A DNA stretch of 36,004 bases from an uncultured Phascolarctobacterium sp. (GCA_947589605.1 CANQBR010000017.1:1-36004); one strand, 5' to 3'; counted from the stretch's first letter, positions 17,666 to 28,002 are shown. Numbers and translations: made by a program. The notes: a model not told the origin generated them from the sequence alone.

Positions 17666-17674
17666 ATTATAACA
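17666..17674 (-). promoter_or_regulatory. Extended -10 promoter of the cdaA operon
   Basis: TGTTATAAT on the minus strand is a perfect extended -10, but no good -35 is found at 16-18 bp (that place is the terminator stem). It overlaps the T-tract end of the argH terminator. The leader to cdaA would be about 100 nt. Confidence 0.5.
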
Positions 17675-17675
17675 C

Positions 17676-17723
17676 AAAAAAACCGAAACCACAGCAGCGG
17701 CGGTCGCGCCGAAATGGTTTCGG
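17676..17723 (-). terminator. Intrinsic terminator of the arginine operon
   Basis: Stem CCGAAACCA (17683-17691) with TGGTTTCGG (17715-17723), an inner GC-rich arm, then T7 in the minus direction. It follows argH by about 40 bp. The plus direction also ends in T7, so it may act both ways. Confidence 0.8.
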
Positions 17724-17765
17724 TAATTTTTTTGTTTTCTTTTCTTAAGGCTCGGCCTTTAAAGC

Positions 17766-19178
17766 TCAAAGCTTGGCCTTTAAAAGCTCCAGCTGTTCTC
17801 GCTGAGCGGCCAGCGCCTCTGCTCCCAGCCGCAGCTGCTTCGCCGTTTCTTCGGGAGCGGGGCCGCCGTAGCACCGCCTTGCTTCTACGCAACGAACGGG
17901 CGCGAGGCACTCCAGCAGATCTTTTTCGAAAAGCGGCGAAAAGTTTTTGTATTCCGCCAAAGTCAATTGAGGAAGATATTTTCCTTTTTCGATAGCATAA
18001 GCCACGCACTGTCCCACTGCTCTGTGAGCTTCGCGGAAAGGCAGGCCCTTGCGCACCAAATAGTCGGCCAAGTCGGTGGCGTTGGAAAAATCTTTGCTCA
18101 CCGCCTCCGCCATCGTCTCCTTCTTCACTTTCATGGTGAGGAGCATGTCTCTGTACACAATTAAAGTGAAACGCAAAGTGTCCACCGTGTCGAAGAAGCC
18201 TTCTTTATCTTCCTGCAGATCTTTATTGTAAGCGAGGGGCAGGCCCTTCACCGTGGTCAAAAGGCCCAAGAGATGGCCGAAGACGCGGCCGCTTTTTCCC
18301 CGCACCAATTCGGCGATGTCCGGGTTCTTCTTTTGCGGCATCATGGACGAACCGGTGGCGAAGGCGTCGTCCAATTCGATGTAGCCGAATTCTTGCGAGC
18401 TCCACAGGCACACTTCTTCCGAAAGACGGCTCAGGTGCAGCATCAAGAGAGAAGCGAAGCTCATGAATTCGATGATGTAATCTCTGTCGCTCACCGCATC
18501 GAGAGAATTGCCGTATATTTGGCCGAAGTTGAGCTCTTCGGCCACGAAGAAGCGGTCGATGGGAAAAGTCGTCCCCGCCAGAGCGCCGGCCCCCAAAGGC
18601 AGCAGGTCCGCCCCCTGCCACACGCCCAGCAAGCGGCGAAAGTCTCGCTGCAGCATGTTGAAATAAGCCAGCAGATGATGTGCGAAGGTGATGGGCTGCG
18701 CCCGCTGCAGGTGGGTGTAGCCGGGCATGATGGTGTCGGTGTGTTGCCCCGCCGTGAAAAGCAGCGCCTCTTCTAATTTCAAAAGAAGCTCGCCCAGCTC
18801 CGCCACGATCTTTTTCGCATACATATGAGTGTCCAGCGCCACCTGATCGTTACGGCTGCGGGCAGTGTGGAGCCGCTCACCCGCTGCGCCGATCTTTTTA
18901 GTCAGAGCAGCTTCGATATTCATGTGGATATCTTCCAGCTGAGCAGAAAATTCAAACTTCCCCGCTTCGATCTCCGCCAAGATCTCCTGCAAGCCCCGAA
19001 TGATGGCGGCGGCATCGTTTTCCGAGATGATGCCCTGCCTGGCCAGCATGGCGGCGTGGGCCATGCTGCCTCTGATGTCTTCCCGATAGAGCCGTTTATC
19101 AAAACCAATGGACGCATTGAATGCGTCCACTGCTTCGTCGGTAGATTTGGAAAATCTGCCGCCCCATAATTTAGCCAT
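17766..19178 (-). CDS. argH: Argininosuccinate lyase
   Basis: Splits argininosuccinate into arginine and fumarate, the last step of arginine synthesis. The 470-aa protein has the usual MAKLWGGRF start, TARSRNDQVALD near 105-116, a THLQRAQP segment near 155 and the superfamily signature GSSMMPQKKNPD at 276-287, whose first serine residues belong to the mobile catalytic loop. Its ATG shares one base with the argG stop (TAATG), so the two are translationally coupled. It is the last gene of the arg operon, before a strong terminator. Confidence 0.97.
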   Translation of the reverse strand: MAKLWGGRFSKSTDEAVDAFNASIGFDKRLYREDIRGSMAHAAMLARQGIISENDAAAIIRGLQEILAEIEAGKFEFSAQLEDIHMNIEAALTKKIGAAGERLHTARSRNDQVALDTHMYAKKIVAELGELLLKLEEALLFTAGQHTDTIMPGYTHLQRAQPITFAHHLLAYFNMLQRDFRRLLGVWQGADLLPLGAGALAGTTFPIDRFFVAEELNFGQIYGNSLDAVSDRDYIIEFMSFASLLMLHLSRLSEEVCLWSSQEFGYIELDDAFATGSSMMPQKKNPDIAELVRGKSGRVFGHLLGLLTTVKGLPLAYNKDLQEDKEGFFDTVDTLRFTLIVYRDMLLTMKVKKETMAEAVSKDFSNATDLADYLVRKGLPFREAHRAVGQCVAYAIEKGKYLPQLTLAEYKNFSPLFEKDLLECLAPVRCVEARRCYGGPAPEETAKQLRLGAEALAAQREQLELLKAKL

Positions 19179-20398
19179 TATTTCAGGTTTCCTTTCCGCA
19201 TCAAAGCCCGCACTTTGAGGGGCAGGCCGAAAAGATTGATGAAGCCGGTGGCGTCCGCCTGATTGTAGACCGCATCTTCGCCGAAAGTCACATACTCTTG
19301 GCTGTAGAGAGAGTAAGGAGACTTAACGCCGGCGCTGATGATGTTGCCTTTATACAATTTCAAACGAACGGTGCCGGTCACGGTCTTTTGGGTCTCATCT
19401 ACGAAAGCATCCAGCGCCTCCCTAAGGGGCGAGAACCACATGCCGTCGTACACCAGCTCGCTGTAACGGATGCCCACCATTTGTTTGAAGCTTTGAGTGG
19501 CCCGATCCAAGGTGATATTTTCCAGTTCGTTGTGAGCGTAGTAGATGATGGCGCCGGCGGGATTTTCGTAAACGCCTCTGGACTTCATGCCCACCAAGCG
19601 ATCTTCTACCATATCGGTGATGCCCACGGCGTTGCGGATGCCGATCTCATTCAGTTTTTCCACCAGAGCCGCAGGGCTGAGGGCCTCGCCGTTCACCTTC
19701 ACCGGCACGCCCTGAGCGAATTCCAGTTCCACATATTCTTTGGCATCGGGAGCTTTTTCGGGGATGTTGGTGACGATGAACAGTTCGTCTTTGGGAGCGT
19801 TCCATGGGTCTTCCAGATCGGAACCCTCGTGAGAGAGATGCCACATGTTCCTATCCATAGAATAGTCGTGATCGTGAGACACGGGGATGGGGATGTTGTG
19901 AGCGGCGGCGTAATCTATCTCTTCGTCGCGAGACTTGAGGGTCCATTCCCGCCAAGGAGCGATGATGGCCAGATCGGGAGCCAGAGCTTTCACGCTCAAT
20001 TCGAAGCGCACCTGATCGTTGCCCTTGCCGGTGGCACCGTGAGCCACGGCATCGGCGCCTTCCTTCAGAGCCACTTCCACTAATTTTTTGGCGATGAGAG
20101 GACGGGCGAAAGAAGTGCCCAGCAGATATTTCTTCTCGTATACGGCACCGGCCTTCACTGTGGGCCACACATAATCTTTGATGAACTCCTCTTTCAGATC
20201 GAAGATATAGCACTTGCTGGCGCCGGACTTCAACGCTTTATCGTACACAGGGTCCAGTTCGTCGCCCTGCCCCAAGTCGGCGGTAACGGCGATGACTTCG
20301 CAATCATTGTAATTTTCTTTCAGCCAAGGGATGATGATGGAAGTATCCAGACCTCCGGAATAGGCCAGCACGACTTTTTTGATATCCTCTTTTTTCAT
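19178..20398 (-). CDS. argG: Argininosuccinate synthase
   Basis: Joins citrulline and aspartate with ATP to form argininosuccinate. The 406-aa protein opens with the PP-loop [10 protein letters not shown] at residues 11-20, has [15 protein letters not shown] near 115 (citrulline/ATP contacts) and [20 protein letters not shown] near 185, as in the family. The ATG has a GGAGG site about ten bases upstream. It follows argF after a 135-bp gap, in which I see no clear terminator or riboswitch, and overlaps argH by one base. Confidence 0.97.
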   Translation of the reverse strand: MKKEDIKKVVLAYSGGLDTSIIIPWLKENYNDCEVIAVTADLGQGDELDPVYDKALKSGASKCYIFDLKEEFIKDYVWPTVKAGAVYEKKYLLGTSFARPLIAKKLVEVALKEGADAVAHGATGKGNDQVRFELSVKALAPDLAIIAPWREWTLKSRDEEIDYAAAHNIPIPVSHDHDYSMDRNMWHLSHEGSDLEDPWNAPKDELFIVTNIPEKAPDAKEYVELEFAQGVPVKVNGEALSPAALVEKLNEIGIRNAVGITDMVEDRLVGMKSRGVYENPAGAIIYYAHNELENITLDRATQSFKQMVGIRYSELVYDGMWFSPLREALDAFVDETQKTVTGTVRLKLYKGNIISAGVKSPYSLYSQEYVTFGEDAVYNQADATGFINLFGLPLKVRALMRKGNLK

Positions 20399-20533
20399 AG
20401 CTAAGCTTCCTCCTCTGTTTCAACAGCTTGATACGACTTCGGCCGAACGCCACCTAACGTCCAGACATCTTTGGCGGCGATAGTGGCCTTGCCGCTCTCT
20501 CCCGCCGAAAAATATCTTGCCCTGCGCCGGGCG

Positions 20534-21475
20534 CTACAGGGTTTGCTCGCTCATCAACAGGGCCATGACGGCCTTTTGCACGTGGAGCCTGTTCTCTGCT
20601 TCGTCGAAGACTACGGAATGAGGCCCCTCTATCACTTCATCGGTGATCTCTTCGCCTCTGTGGGCCGGCAGACAGTGGAGGACGATGCACTCCGGTCTGG
20701 CCAAGTTCAACAGTTCTTCGTTCACCTGATAGGTGTGAAGGGCAGCAAAGCGCTGCTCTCTTTCGGCTTCTTCACCCATGCTGGTCCACACGTCGGTGTA
20801 GAGCACGTCGGCCCCTTTGGCGGCCTTGAACATGTCTTCTTCTACGCTGATAGTGCAGCCGGTGTGAGCCGCATCTTCTTGGGCCCGGGCCAAAATATCC
20901 GGCCGGGGCTGATAACCTTTGGGAGAAGCGCACACCATGTTCATGCCCACTTTGGCGCAGGCGTACATCAAAGAATGCGCCATGTTGTTGCCGTCGCCGA
21001 TGAAGACCAATTTGCGCCCTTTCAGCACTTCCATCTTCTCTTGGATGGTGAAGATATCGGCCAGCGCCTGACAGGGATGGAGAAGATCGGTAAGACCGTT
21101 GATGACGGGCACTGTGGCGTAACGAGCCAGCTCCAGCACGCTCTCGTGAGAAAAGGTGCGGATCATGATGCCGTCTACGAAACGGGACAGCACTCTGGCC
21201 GTGTCCTTCACCGGCTCGCCTCTGCCGATCTGGCTCACCGCATCGTTCAAATAGATGGCCTGCCCTCCCAATTGGTGAAACCCTACTTCGAAAGAGACCC
21301 GCGTGCGGGTGGATGCTTTGGAGAAGATCATGGCTAAACTTTTACCGGCCAAAAACCGATGGGGCTGCCCGGCCTTCTGCATCCGTTTCAATTTTTTCGC
21401 CACATCCAAAATAGTGGCTACCTCGCCCACGCTGAGGTCGTGGATGGAGATCAAGTCTTTATTTCTTAAGCCCAT
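20534..21475 (-). CDS. argF: Ornithine carbamoyltransferase
   Basis: Transfers the carbamoyl group from carbamoyl phosphate to ornithine, giving citrulline. The 313-aa protein has the carbamoyl-phosphate site STRTR at 55-59 and HCLP at 267-270, the active-site cysteine segment of the family. An ornithine-type DVWTSMGEE segment lies near residue 228. It follows argD with about 15 bp between the stop and this start. No carAB genes are present, so carbamoyl phosphate comes from elsewhere in the genome. Its place in a full biosynthetic cluster argues for the anabolic enzyme, not a catabolic arcB. Confidence 0.95.
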   Translation of the reverse strand: MGLRNKDLISIHDLSVGEVATILDVAKKLKRMQKAGQPHRFLAGKSLAMIFSKASTRTRVSFEVGFHQLGGQAIYLNDAVSQIGRGEPVKDTARVLSRFVDGIMIRTFSHESVLELARYATVPVINGLTDLLHPCQALADIFTIQEKMEVLKGRKLVFIGDGNNMAHSLMYACAKVGMNMVCASPKGYQPRPDILARAQEDAAHTGCTISVEEDMFKAAKGADVLYTDVWTSMGEEAEREQRFAALHTYQVNEELLNLARPECIVLHCLPAHRGEEITDEVIEGPHSVVFDEAENRLHVQKAVMALLMSEQTL

Positions 21476-21490
21476 ACAACTCCATCCTTT

Positions 21491-22681
<1,191 letters not shown>

Positions 22682-22716
22682 TGCACTCTTTCCCCCTCCT
22701 GCGGCAGCAGTCGCTC

Positions 22717-23607
22717 TTACAGCCCTTTCACCACTTCGGTGCCTACTCCCTCGTCGCTGAAGATCTCCATCAAGATGGTGTGTTCGGCCCGGCCGTCGAT
22801 GATGTGGGTCTTTTTGGCACCGCCGCTGAGAGCGGTGATGCAGGCCCGCACCTTCGGGATCATACCGCCGTCGATCTTGCCGCGGATGATCAATTCCTGA
22901 GCCTTTTCGAAAGATAGGGTGGAGATAAAACTGTTCTCGTCCCGATAATCGCTGTAAATGCCCTTCACATCGGTGAGCACCAGCAGTTTTTCCGCCTTCA
23001 AAGCGCCGGCGATCTCTCCGGCCACGGAGTCGGCGTTGATGTTATAAGTTTCGCCGCTTTGGCCTACGCCGGTGGGAGCGATGACGGGGATGTAGCCGTT
23101 GTCCAGCAGCACGTTGATAAGATGAGTGTTGATGCTTTCCACGTCGCCTACGTAGCCGATATCCACCAGATTTACTTCGCCGTTCTCATAAACATCGGCC
23201 AGATGTTTTTTGGCCTTGGTCAGGCAGGCGTCCTTGCCGTTGAGGCCCACGGCCCTGCCGCCCATCATGTTCAGCCGAGATACCAAGTCGGTGTTGATCT
23301 TGCCCACCAGAGCCATCTCTGCGATGCCTACCGATTCGGCATCGGTCACCCTGAGGCCGGAGACGAATTCGCTCTTCTTCCCGGCCTGCCGCAACATGGC
23401 GGTGATCTCGGGGCCGCCGCCGTGAACTACCACCGGCCGCATGCCCGCTTTTTGCAAAAAGACGATATCTCCCAGCACCTTGTTCTTGATCTGGTCGTTG
23501 AGCATGGCGTTGCCGCCGTATTTCACCACGATGGTCTTGTTTTTGAAATCGTACAGATAGGGCAGCGCCTCCATCAAAGTGGCGATGCTTTTATCGGTCA
23601 TCAACAT
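22717..23607 (-). CDS. argB: Acetylglutamate kinase
   Basis: Phosphorylates N-acetylglutamate and is usually the arginine-inhibited step in cyclic pathways. The 296-aa protein has KYGGNAM near 29-35 and VVVHGGGPEI at 59-68 for phosphate and substrate binding, NADSVAGEIA near 185 and DGGMIPK near 234. The extended N-terminal helix (MTDKSIATLMEALPYLYDF) resembles that of arginine-sensitive hexameric kinases, so feedback inhibition is likely by family knowledge. GGGGAGGG lies eight bases before the ATG. Confidence 0.96.
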   Translation of the reverse strand: MLMTDKSIATLMEALPYLYDFKNKTIVVKYGGNAMLNDQIKNKVLGDIVFLQKAGMRPVVVHGGGPEITAMLRQAGKKSEFVSGLRVTDAESVGIAEMALVGKINTDLVSRLNMMGGRAVGLNGKDACLTKAKKHLADVYENGEVNLVDIGYVGDVESINTHLINVLLDNGYIPVIAPTGVGQSGETYNINADSVAGEIAGALKAEKLLVLTDVKGIYSDYRDENSFISTLSFEKAQELIIRGKIDGGMIPKVRACITALSGGAKKTHIIDGRAEHTILMEIFSDEGVGTEVVKGL

Positions 23608-23628
23608 TGTCTTAGCCCTCCCCTTCTT

Positions 23629-24834
23629 TTAAGTGTGATATTCGCCGTTGATCTTTACATATTCGTAAGACAGGTCGCAGGTCCACACCGTGGCCGCTTC
23701 CTGTCCCACCGCCAGATCGACGGTCATGGCGATCTCCCGTCGACTCATGGTGGGCGCCAATTTTTCCAAAGGCACGTTGCAGTTCAGCCCTGCCTCCACC
23801 AGACGGATGCCGCCGATCTCCAAGTTCACTTTATCGGCTGCCATCTCTGCTCCGCTGTAGCCGGCGGCGCAGACGATGCGGCCCCAGTTGGGGTCCTGCC
23901 CGAAGAAAGCCGTCTTGACCAGAGGAGATTTGGCGATGGCCATAGCTGCCAGTTTGGCGTCGGCCTTGGTGGCCGCACCCACCACGTGCACTTCCAAAAA
24001 TTTGGTGGCCCCTTCTCCGTCTTTGGCGATCATTTTGGCCAAGTCCTGGGCGCAGGCAGTCAAAAGTTGCAAAAAGGCGGCATAGTCGGGGTGCTCGGTG
24101 CTGTCTATCGTCGCATTGCCTGCGGCTCCGTTGGCCAGCACGATCATGGTATCGTTGGTGGAGGTGTCGCCGTCTACCACCACCATGTTGAAGCTGGAGT
24201 CCGCAGCCTTCTTCACAGCTTTTTGCAAAACGGCGGGAGCCACCGCCGCATCGGTAGTGAAAAAGGTGAGCATGGTGGCCATGTTGGGATGGATCATCCC
24301 CGCCCCTTTGGCGATACCGGCGCAGCTGATCTCTTTGCCGCCGATAACGGTCTTATAGGCGCTGCGCTTGATAAAAGTATCGGTGGTCTGGATGGCTTTG
24401 GCGCAGTCTTCCCCGCCCTCTTTGCTCAAAGCGGCGACGGCGGCGGCCAGACCTTCCTTCAATTTTTCCATAGGCATGAACTGCCCGATGACGCCGGTAG
24501 AGCAAACGAAAGCTTCCGTCGGCTCTATGCCCAGCAGTTTCGCTCCTTCCGCCTGCATGAGCTTGGCATCTTCCAGTCCTCTCACGCCGGTGCAGGCATT
24601 GGCGCAGCCGCTGTTCACCAAAATGGCTCGGGCCCTGCCGCCTTTGGCCACTTCTCTGCTCACCAGCACGGGAGCGGCGCACATCTTGTTTTGGGTAAAA
24701 ACGGCGCCGCAAGAAGCCGGCCGCTGACTGAAGATGACAGCCACGTCATGATTGCCGCTGCTCTTGAGCCCCGCTTTCACGCCGGCGGCAACAAAGCCCC
24801 GAGGTGCCGTTACCCAGCCCTCTGTTTTTTCCAT
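23629..24834 (-). CDS. argJ: Bifunctional glutamate N-acetyltransferase / ornithine acetyltransferase
   Basis: Recycles the acetyl group from acetylornithine to glutamate, making the pathway cyclic. The 401-aa precursor is expected to cleave itself between Ala186 and Thr187 in the [13 protein letters not shown] segment; Thr187 becomes the nucleophile of the beta chain. The oxyanion-hole segment [15 protein letters not shown] at about 111-125 is present. With argA absent here, ArgJ could supply acetylglutamate from acetyl-CoA as well. AAAGGAGG lies eight bases upstream. Confidence 0.97.
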   Translation of the reverse strand: MEKTEGWVTAPRGFVAAGVKAGLKSSGNHDVAVIFSQRPASCGAVFTQNKMCAAPVLVSREVAKGGRARAILVNSGCANACTGVRGLEDAKLMQAEGAKLLGIEPTEAFVCSTGVIGQFMPMEKLKEGLAAAVAALSKEGGEDCAKAIQTTDTFIKRSAYKTVIGGKEISCAGIAKGAGMIHPNMATMLTFFTTDAAVAPAVLQKAVKKAADSSFNMVVVDGDTSTNDTMIVLANGAAGNATIDSTEHPDYAAFLQLLTACAQDLAKMIAKDGEGATKFLEVHVVGAATKADAKLAAMAIAKSPLVKTAFFGQDPNWGRIVCAAGYSGAEMAADKVNLEIGGIRLVEAGLNCNVPLEKLAPTMSRREIAMTVDLAVGQEAATVWTCDLSYEYVKINGEYHT

Positions 24835-24886
24835 AGACTATGCCTCCTTTTGCTCCTTGGCAGGCACAAAATATAAAGATGAAAAG

Positions 24887-25921
24887 TCAGGGATAAACGG
24901 GCAAGTGTCTCAGCCCGGCAGTCTCGTCGATGCCGAACATCACATTCATGTTCTGCACCGCCTGTCCGGCTGCGCCCTTCACCAAGTTGTCCAAACAGCT
25001 CATCACGATGACTCTGCCGGTGCGGCGATCTGTCTGCCAGCCTATATCCACGTAGTTGGAGGCCCGCACGTTTTTCAGTTCCGGTATCGTCCCTTGGGGA
25101 CGCACTTTGATGAAAAATTCTTTTCCGTACATGGCATCGAAGGCGGCAGCGATCTGTTCGTCCTTCACCCCTTCTTTCAACATGGCGTAGCAGGTAGCGT
25201 AAATGCCTCGGTCCACCGGCAAAAGATGGGGAGTGAATTGAATGAGCACCGGCTCGCCGGCGCATTCGCTGTAAATTTGTTCTATCTCCGGGGTGTGACG
25301 ATGAGTGGTCACACCGTAAGCTTTGATGCTTTCGTTGACGCTGCAGTAGAGACTGCCGAGTTTCAAAGAACGGCCGGCCCCCGTGGTGCCGCTTTTGGCA
25401 TCCACCACTATCCCTTTGGTCTCGATGAGCCCGGCCTTCAAAAGGGGCGCCAAAGCCAAAATGCTGCAAGTGGTATAGCAGCCGGGATTGGCGACGAGCT
25501 CAGTTTTTTTCACTTGCTCCCGATAGAGCTCCGTCAGACCGTAAACAGCTTTAGCTTCGGGGTCCAGATGCTCTGTCTTGTACCATTTTTCGAAGACCTG
25601 GGGGTCTTTGAAACGGTAATCGCCGCCTAAGTCCACTATCTTCACGCCGCTATTGCGCAGCAGCTTGCCGATCTTCATGGCGTGCCCGTGAGGAAGAGCG
25701 ATAAAAATGACGTCGCTGTCGGCAGCGATGGCCTCCAGCTCTTTCATGGACTCCAATTCTTTCTCCACTCTGCCGCTCAGATGAGGGTAAAGAGAAGCGA
25801 TGGCCTGTCCCGTGCTGCTTTCGGAAGTGATGTGGGCCAGCTCCGCCTCCGGATGTTCTGTCAAAAGCCGCAACAATTCCGCTCCGGCATAACCGGTAGC
25901 GCCGATGACACTGGCTCTCAT
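24887..25921 (-). CDS. argC: N-acetyl-gamma-glutamyl-phosphate reductase
   Basis: NADPH-dependent reductase making N-acetylglutamate semialdehyde. The 344-aa protein begins with the dinucleotide-binding motif GATGYAGAELLRLL (7-20) and carries the catalytic cysteine Cys148 in VANPGCYTT. HTPEIEQ near 205 is also typical. It is the first gene of the operon, with AAGGAGG close before the ATG and a promoter about 110 bp upstream. Confidence 0.97.
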   Translation of the reverse strand: MRASVIGATGYAGAELLRLLTEHPEAELAHITSESSTGQAIASLYPHLSGRVEKELESMKELEAIAADSDVIFIALPHGHAMKIGKLLRNSGVKIVDLGGDYRFKDPQVFEKWYKTEHLDPEAKAVYGLTELYREQVKKTELVANPGCYTTCSILALAPLLKAGLIETKGIVVDAKSGTTGAGRSLKLGSLYCSVNESIKAYGVTTHRHTPEIEQIYSECAGEPVLIQFTPHLLPVDRGIYATCYAMLKEGVKDEQIAAAFDAMYGKEFFIKVRPQGTIPELKNVRASNYVDIGWQTDRRTGRVIVMSCLDNLVKGAAGQAVQNMNVMFGIDETAGLRHLPVYP

Positions 25922-25951
25922 AGTTTTCCTCCTTCCGCAACAGCCGAGGCC

Positions 25952-25995
25952 TTTTGCATAAAACCGCTAAAAACCTGCATAAATAAAAATTTTGC
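25952..25995 (-). promoter_or_regulatory. Possible ArgR/AhrC operator region in the arg leader
   Basis: Two A/T-rich elements lie between the arg promoter and argC: TTTTGCATAAA at 25952-25962 and TGCATAAATAAAAATTTTGC at 25976-25995. The second has a TGCAT half facing an imperfect opposite half across an A/T-rich centre, like a degraded ARG box (TGAAT-type halves). Placement just after the transcription start would suit repression. The match is weak and no argR gene is in view. Confidence 0.3.
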
Positions 25996-26028
25996 GGCTC
26001 AAAGGCCACCCTGCCGTTTTATGTTATG

Positions 26029-26057
26029 AATATACTACGCACGCTTGGATTTTGCAA
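26029..26057 (-). promoter_or_regulatory. Promoter of the argCJBDFGH operon
   Basis: On the minus strand TTGCAA (26052-26057), 17 bp, TATATT (26029-26034). Transcription would start near 26022 and leave a leader of about 100 nt before argC. Confidence 0.6.
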
Positions 26058-26088
26058 GACTTTTTTTCGCTTCGCCTCTGCTTATATT

Positions 26089-26117
26089 TTGCAATTATCG
26101 GCCCTTGCTGGTAAAAT
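26089..26117 (+). promoter_or_regulatory. Promoter of the GT51 glycosyltransferase gene
   Basis: TTGCAA (26089-26094), 17 bp, TAAAAT (26112-26117). Transcription would start near 26124, only about 20 nt before the ATG at 26144. It diverges from the arg promoter and uses the same -35 hexamer. Confidence 0.6.
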
Positions 26118-26143
26118 ATAAAGAGACGAAGGAGGCCCCTCCC

Positions 26144-26977
26144 ATGCTCAAGACTCTCATCCTCACTTTACTTATCTTCTCCGGCCTGGTAGCCTTTGAT
26201 AGCTTGGACAAAAAGTCTCCCCCTCCGCCGCCTCGCGATAAACAAACACAAGAGCAAAAGCTAGAGACCCGCCCTGCGGGCAGCGTCATGAAGAGCGTCA
26301 TCTTGGCTCTTTTGCCGGAGCGGGAGCAGTGGCCCGAGCCTGTGCAAAAATTCTACACTGCTTTCAATTTGGCGGAAGTGATCGGTCCCATCCGCGCCAA
26401 TCCCAACTGGACGCCTCTTGCCGATATGGCGCCCCTGCTGCCCTCGGCGCTGGTGGCTATCGAAGATCACGATTTTTACCGGCACGGCGCTCTCGACTTC
26501 AGCAGTATGGTGCGGGCGGCCGTCGCCAACATCATGGCGGGACAAGTGGTGGAAGGAGGCAGCACCATCACTCAGCAGCTGGTGAAAAATATTTTTCTTT
26601 CACCGGAGCAGACTGCAGAGCGCAAAGTTTACGAAGCGATCCTCAGTTTGAAATTGGAAGAAGAATACAGCAAGGACGAGATCCTCGAACTTTACCTGAA
26701 CACCGCTTACTTCGGGGCCGGAGCCAACGGCATCAAACAGGCCGCCGCCGTTTTTTTCGCTAAACGGCCCAAAGATTTGACCTTGGGCGAATGCGCCGCT
26801 CTCGCCGCTCTTCCTTACGCCCCTTCTGCTCTCAATCCGCTGGAATACCCCGAAGACTGCCGCCGTCGTCAGCGTTTGGTGCTGAAGGCTATGGCCGACT
26901 ACGGCTTCATCACTGCCGAAGAAAGGCAGGCTGCCGCCAAAGATCGCATCCCTTTGACCAACGGCCGCACTCTTTGA
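26144..26977 (+). CDS. Monofunctional GT51 peptidoglycan glycosyltransferase
   Basis: Polymerises lipid II into glycan strands outside the membrane. The 277-aa protein has one N-terminal membrane anchor (about 3-18), a proline-rich linker with six consecutive prolines near 26-31, then the GT51 domain: motif 1 EDHDFYRHGALD (catalytic Glu107), motif 2 GGSTITQQ (138-145), motif 3 RKVYEAILSLKLE (160-172) and the KDEILELYLN block near 177-186. No transpeptidase domain follows, so this is an MtgA-like or class A PBP-derived single-function enzyme. Start 26144 is chosen for GGAGG eight bases upstream; the frame is open back to 26045 but that would begin before the promoter. Confidence 0.9.
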   Translation: MLKTLILTLLIFSGLVAFDSLDKKSPPPPPRDKQTQEQKLETRPAGSVMKSVILALLPEREQWPEPVQKFYTAFNLAEVIGPIRANPNWTPLADMAPLLPSALVAIEDHDFYRHGALDFSSMVRAAVANIMAGQVVEGGSTITQQLVKNIFLSPEQTAERKVYEAILSLKLEEEYSKDEILELYLNTAYFGAGANGIKQAAAVFFAKRPKDLTLGECAALAALPYAPSALNPLEYPEDCRRRQRLVLKAMADYGFITAEERQAAAKDRIPLTNGRTL

Positions 26978-27015
26978 CGGCGAGCTTTCGCCTTTTTCTT
27001 CCTATAAAAAATTAC

Positions 27016-27043
27016 GGCTCCCGCGGCTGCGGCCGCGAGAGCC
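27016..27043. terminator. Bidirectional terminator between the GT51 and metallo-hydrolase genes
   Basis: Stem GGCTC-CGCGGC with GCCGCG-GAGCC, one internal mismatch and a 4-nt loop, followed by T4CT5 on the plus strand and, on the minus strand, by TAAT6. It serves the two convergent genes. A weaker 5-bp hairpin with T5 lies at 26979-26997 just after the GT51 stop. Confidence 0.8.
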
Positions 27044-27078
27044 TTTTCTTTTTCTTTTTCAGCGAAGAGCTGCGAGCT

Positions 27079-28002
27079 CTATCTTTCTTTGCGCACCTGA
27101 TAATTTTTGCCGTCGGTCACTACCGTCAGGCAGCCGTGCTCGCGGGTGTTGTACACTGTGGCGCCGATATGCTGCAAGCGCCCCACTGTTTTTTGGTTGG
27201 GATGATGATATTTTTGAAAGTCGCCGCAGCTGATGAGGGCGTAGCGGGGCTTCACCTTAGCGATAAAAGGATAGTAAGACGAATTGCGGCTGCCGTGATG
27301 AGCCACCTTCAGCACGTCGCAGCGCAGCTCTTCGGGGCTGAGACGTTGGGCCAAGGCCGCTTCTGCCGGCGCCTCCGCATCGCCGGTGAAAAGCATGGTG
27401 AAGTCGCCGTAGTGCAGCTTCATCACCAAGCCGGTGTTATTGATATTTTTGAGCTCTTTTTTGCTGAGAGAGGCGGTGAGGAAGCTGCCGGGCGAAAAGA
27501 CCTCCAAATAATAACCGGGGCCCAGCTCTACTCTTCTGCCCGCCTCTAAGCGGCCGCCTTTGGCGTAGCCGTAGTCCCCTCTGTCTAAGATCTGCCGCAG
27601 CTTCACGCTTTTCTCGAGCCTTTCGTTCACGCCGCCGTTGTCAAAGACGCGGCTCACTTTGTAGCGGGGCAGAAAATCCAAAATGTTCCCCATGTGGTCG
27701 CTGTGGTGATGGGTGATGAAAACTTTTTCTACCCGCTGCACCTGCCGCCGCTTTAAATGCTCTTGCAAAGTTTGCCAAGCAAAGCGATCCCCCACGTCGA
27801 TCATCGCATTTTTGCTTCCTTGCTGCAACAAGACGGCGTCGCCGTGGCCCACGTCCAGCAGGGTGATAGTGAGCTGCCCGCCCGGGGCAGCGGCTCGACC
27901 TTGAGGAGAAGGAGCGATCTCATCTGCGAGGCCGCTCCCGAAAAAGAGGCCCAGCAGCAGGAGCAGCGCCCCTGCCCATTTAAAAATTTTCTTCATCGTC
28001 AT
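27079..28002 (-). CDS. Exported ComEC/Rec2-like metallo-beta-lactamase-fold hydrolase
   Basis: A 307-aa protein with an N-terminal hydrophobic signal or anchor (about 8-24) followed by a metallo-beta-lactamase fold: LLDVGHGDAVLLQ at 49-61, the zinc motif HHHSDH (98-103, giving His98, His100, Asp102 and His103), a TGDAEAPAE segment near 212 and KVAHHGSRNSSYYPF near 235. The order and the DVGHGDA and HHGSRNS segments are those of the hydrolase domain of the competence protein ComEC, here without its membrane channel. Such proteins are likely extracytoplasmic nucleases or phosphodiesterases; the substrate cannot be told. It follows pgi with about 90 bp and no obvious terminator. Confidence 0.85.
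   Translation of the reverse strand: MTMKKIFKWAGALLLLLGLFFGSGLADEIAPSPQGRAAAPGGQLTITLLDVGHGDAVLLQQGSKNAMIDVGDRFAWQTLQEHLKRRQVQRVEKVFITHHHSDHMGNILDFLPRYKVSRVFDNGGVNERLEKSVKLRQILDRGDYGYAKGGRLEAGRRVELGPGYYLEVFSPGSFLTASLSKKELKNINNTGLVMKLHYGDFTMLFTGDAEAPAEAALAQRLSPEELRCDVLKVAHHGSRNSSYYPFIAKVKPRYALISCGDFQKYHHPNQKTVGRLQHIGATVYNTREHGCLTVVTDGKNYQVRKER

Noticed and set aside
20399-20533. Possible riboswitch or attenuator between argF and argG
   Set aside because: Only weak short palindromes; no T-box, no U-tract and no recognised fold.
23059-24876. 605-codon plus-strand open frame opposite argB and argJ
   Set aside because: Low-complexity, His/Gly/Ala-rich translation typical of the antisense of GC-rich genes; argB and argJ are certain on the other strand.
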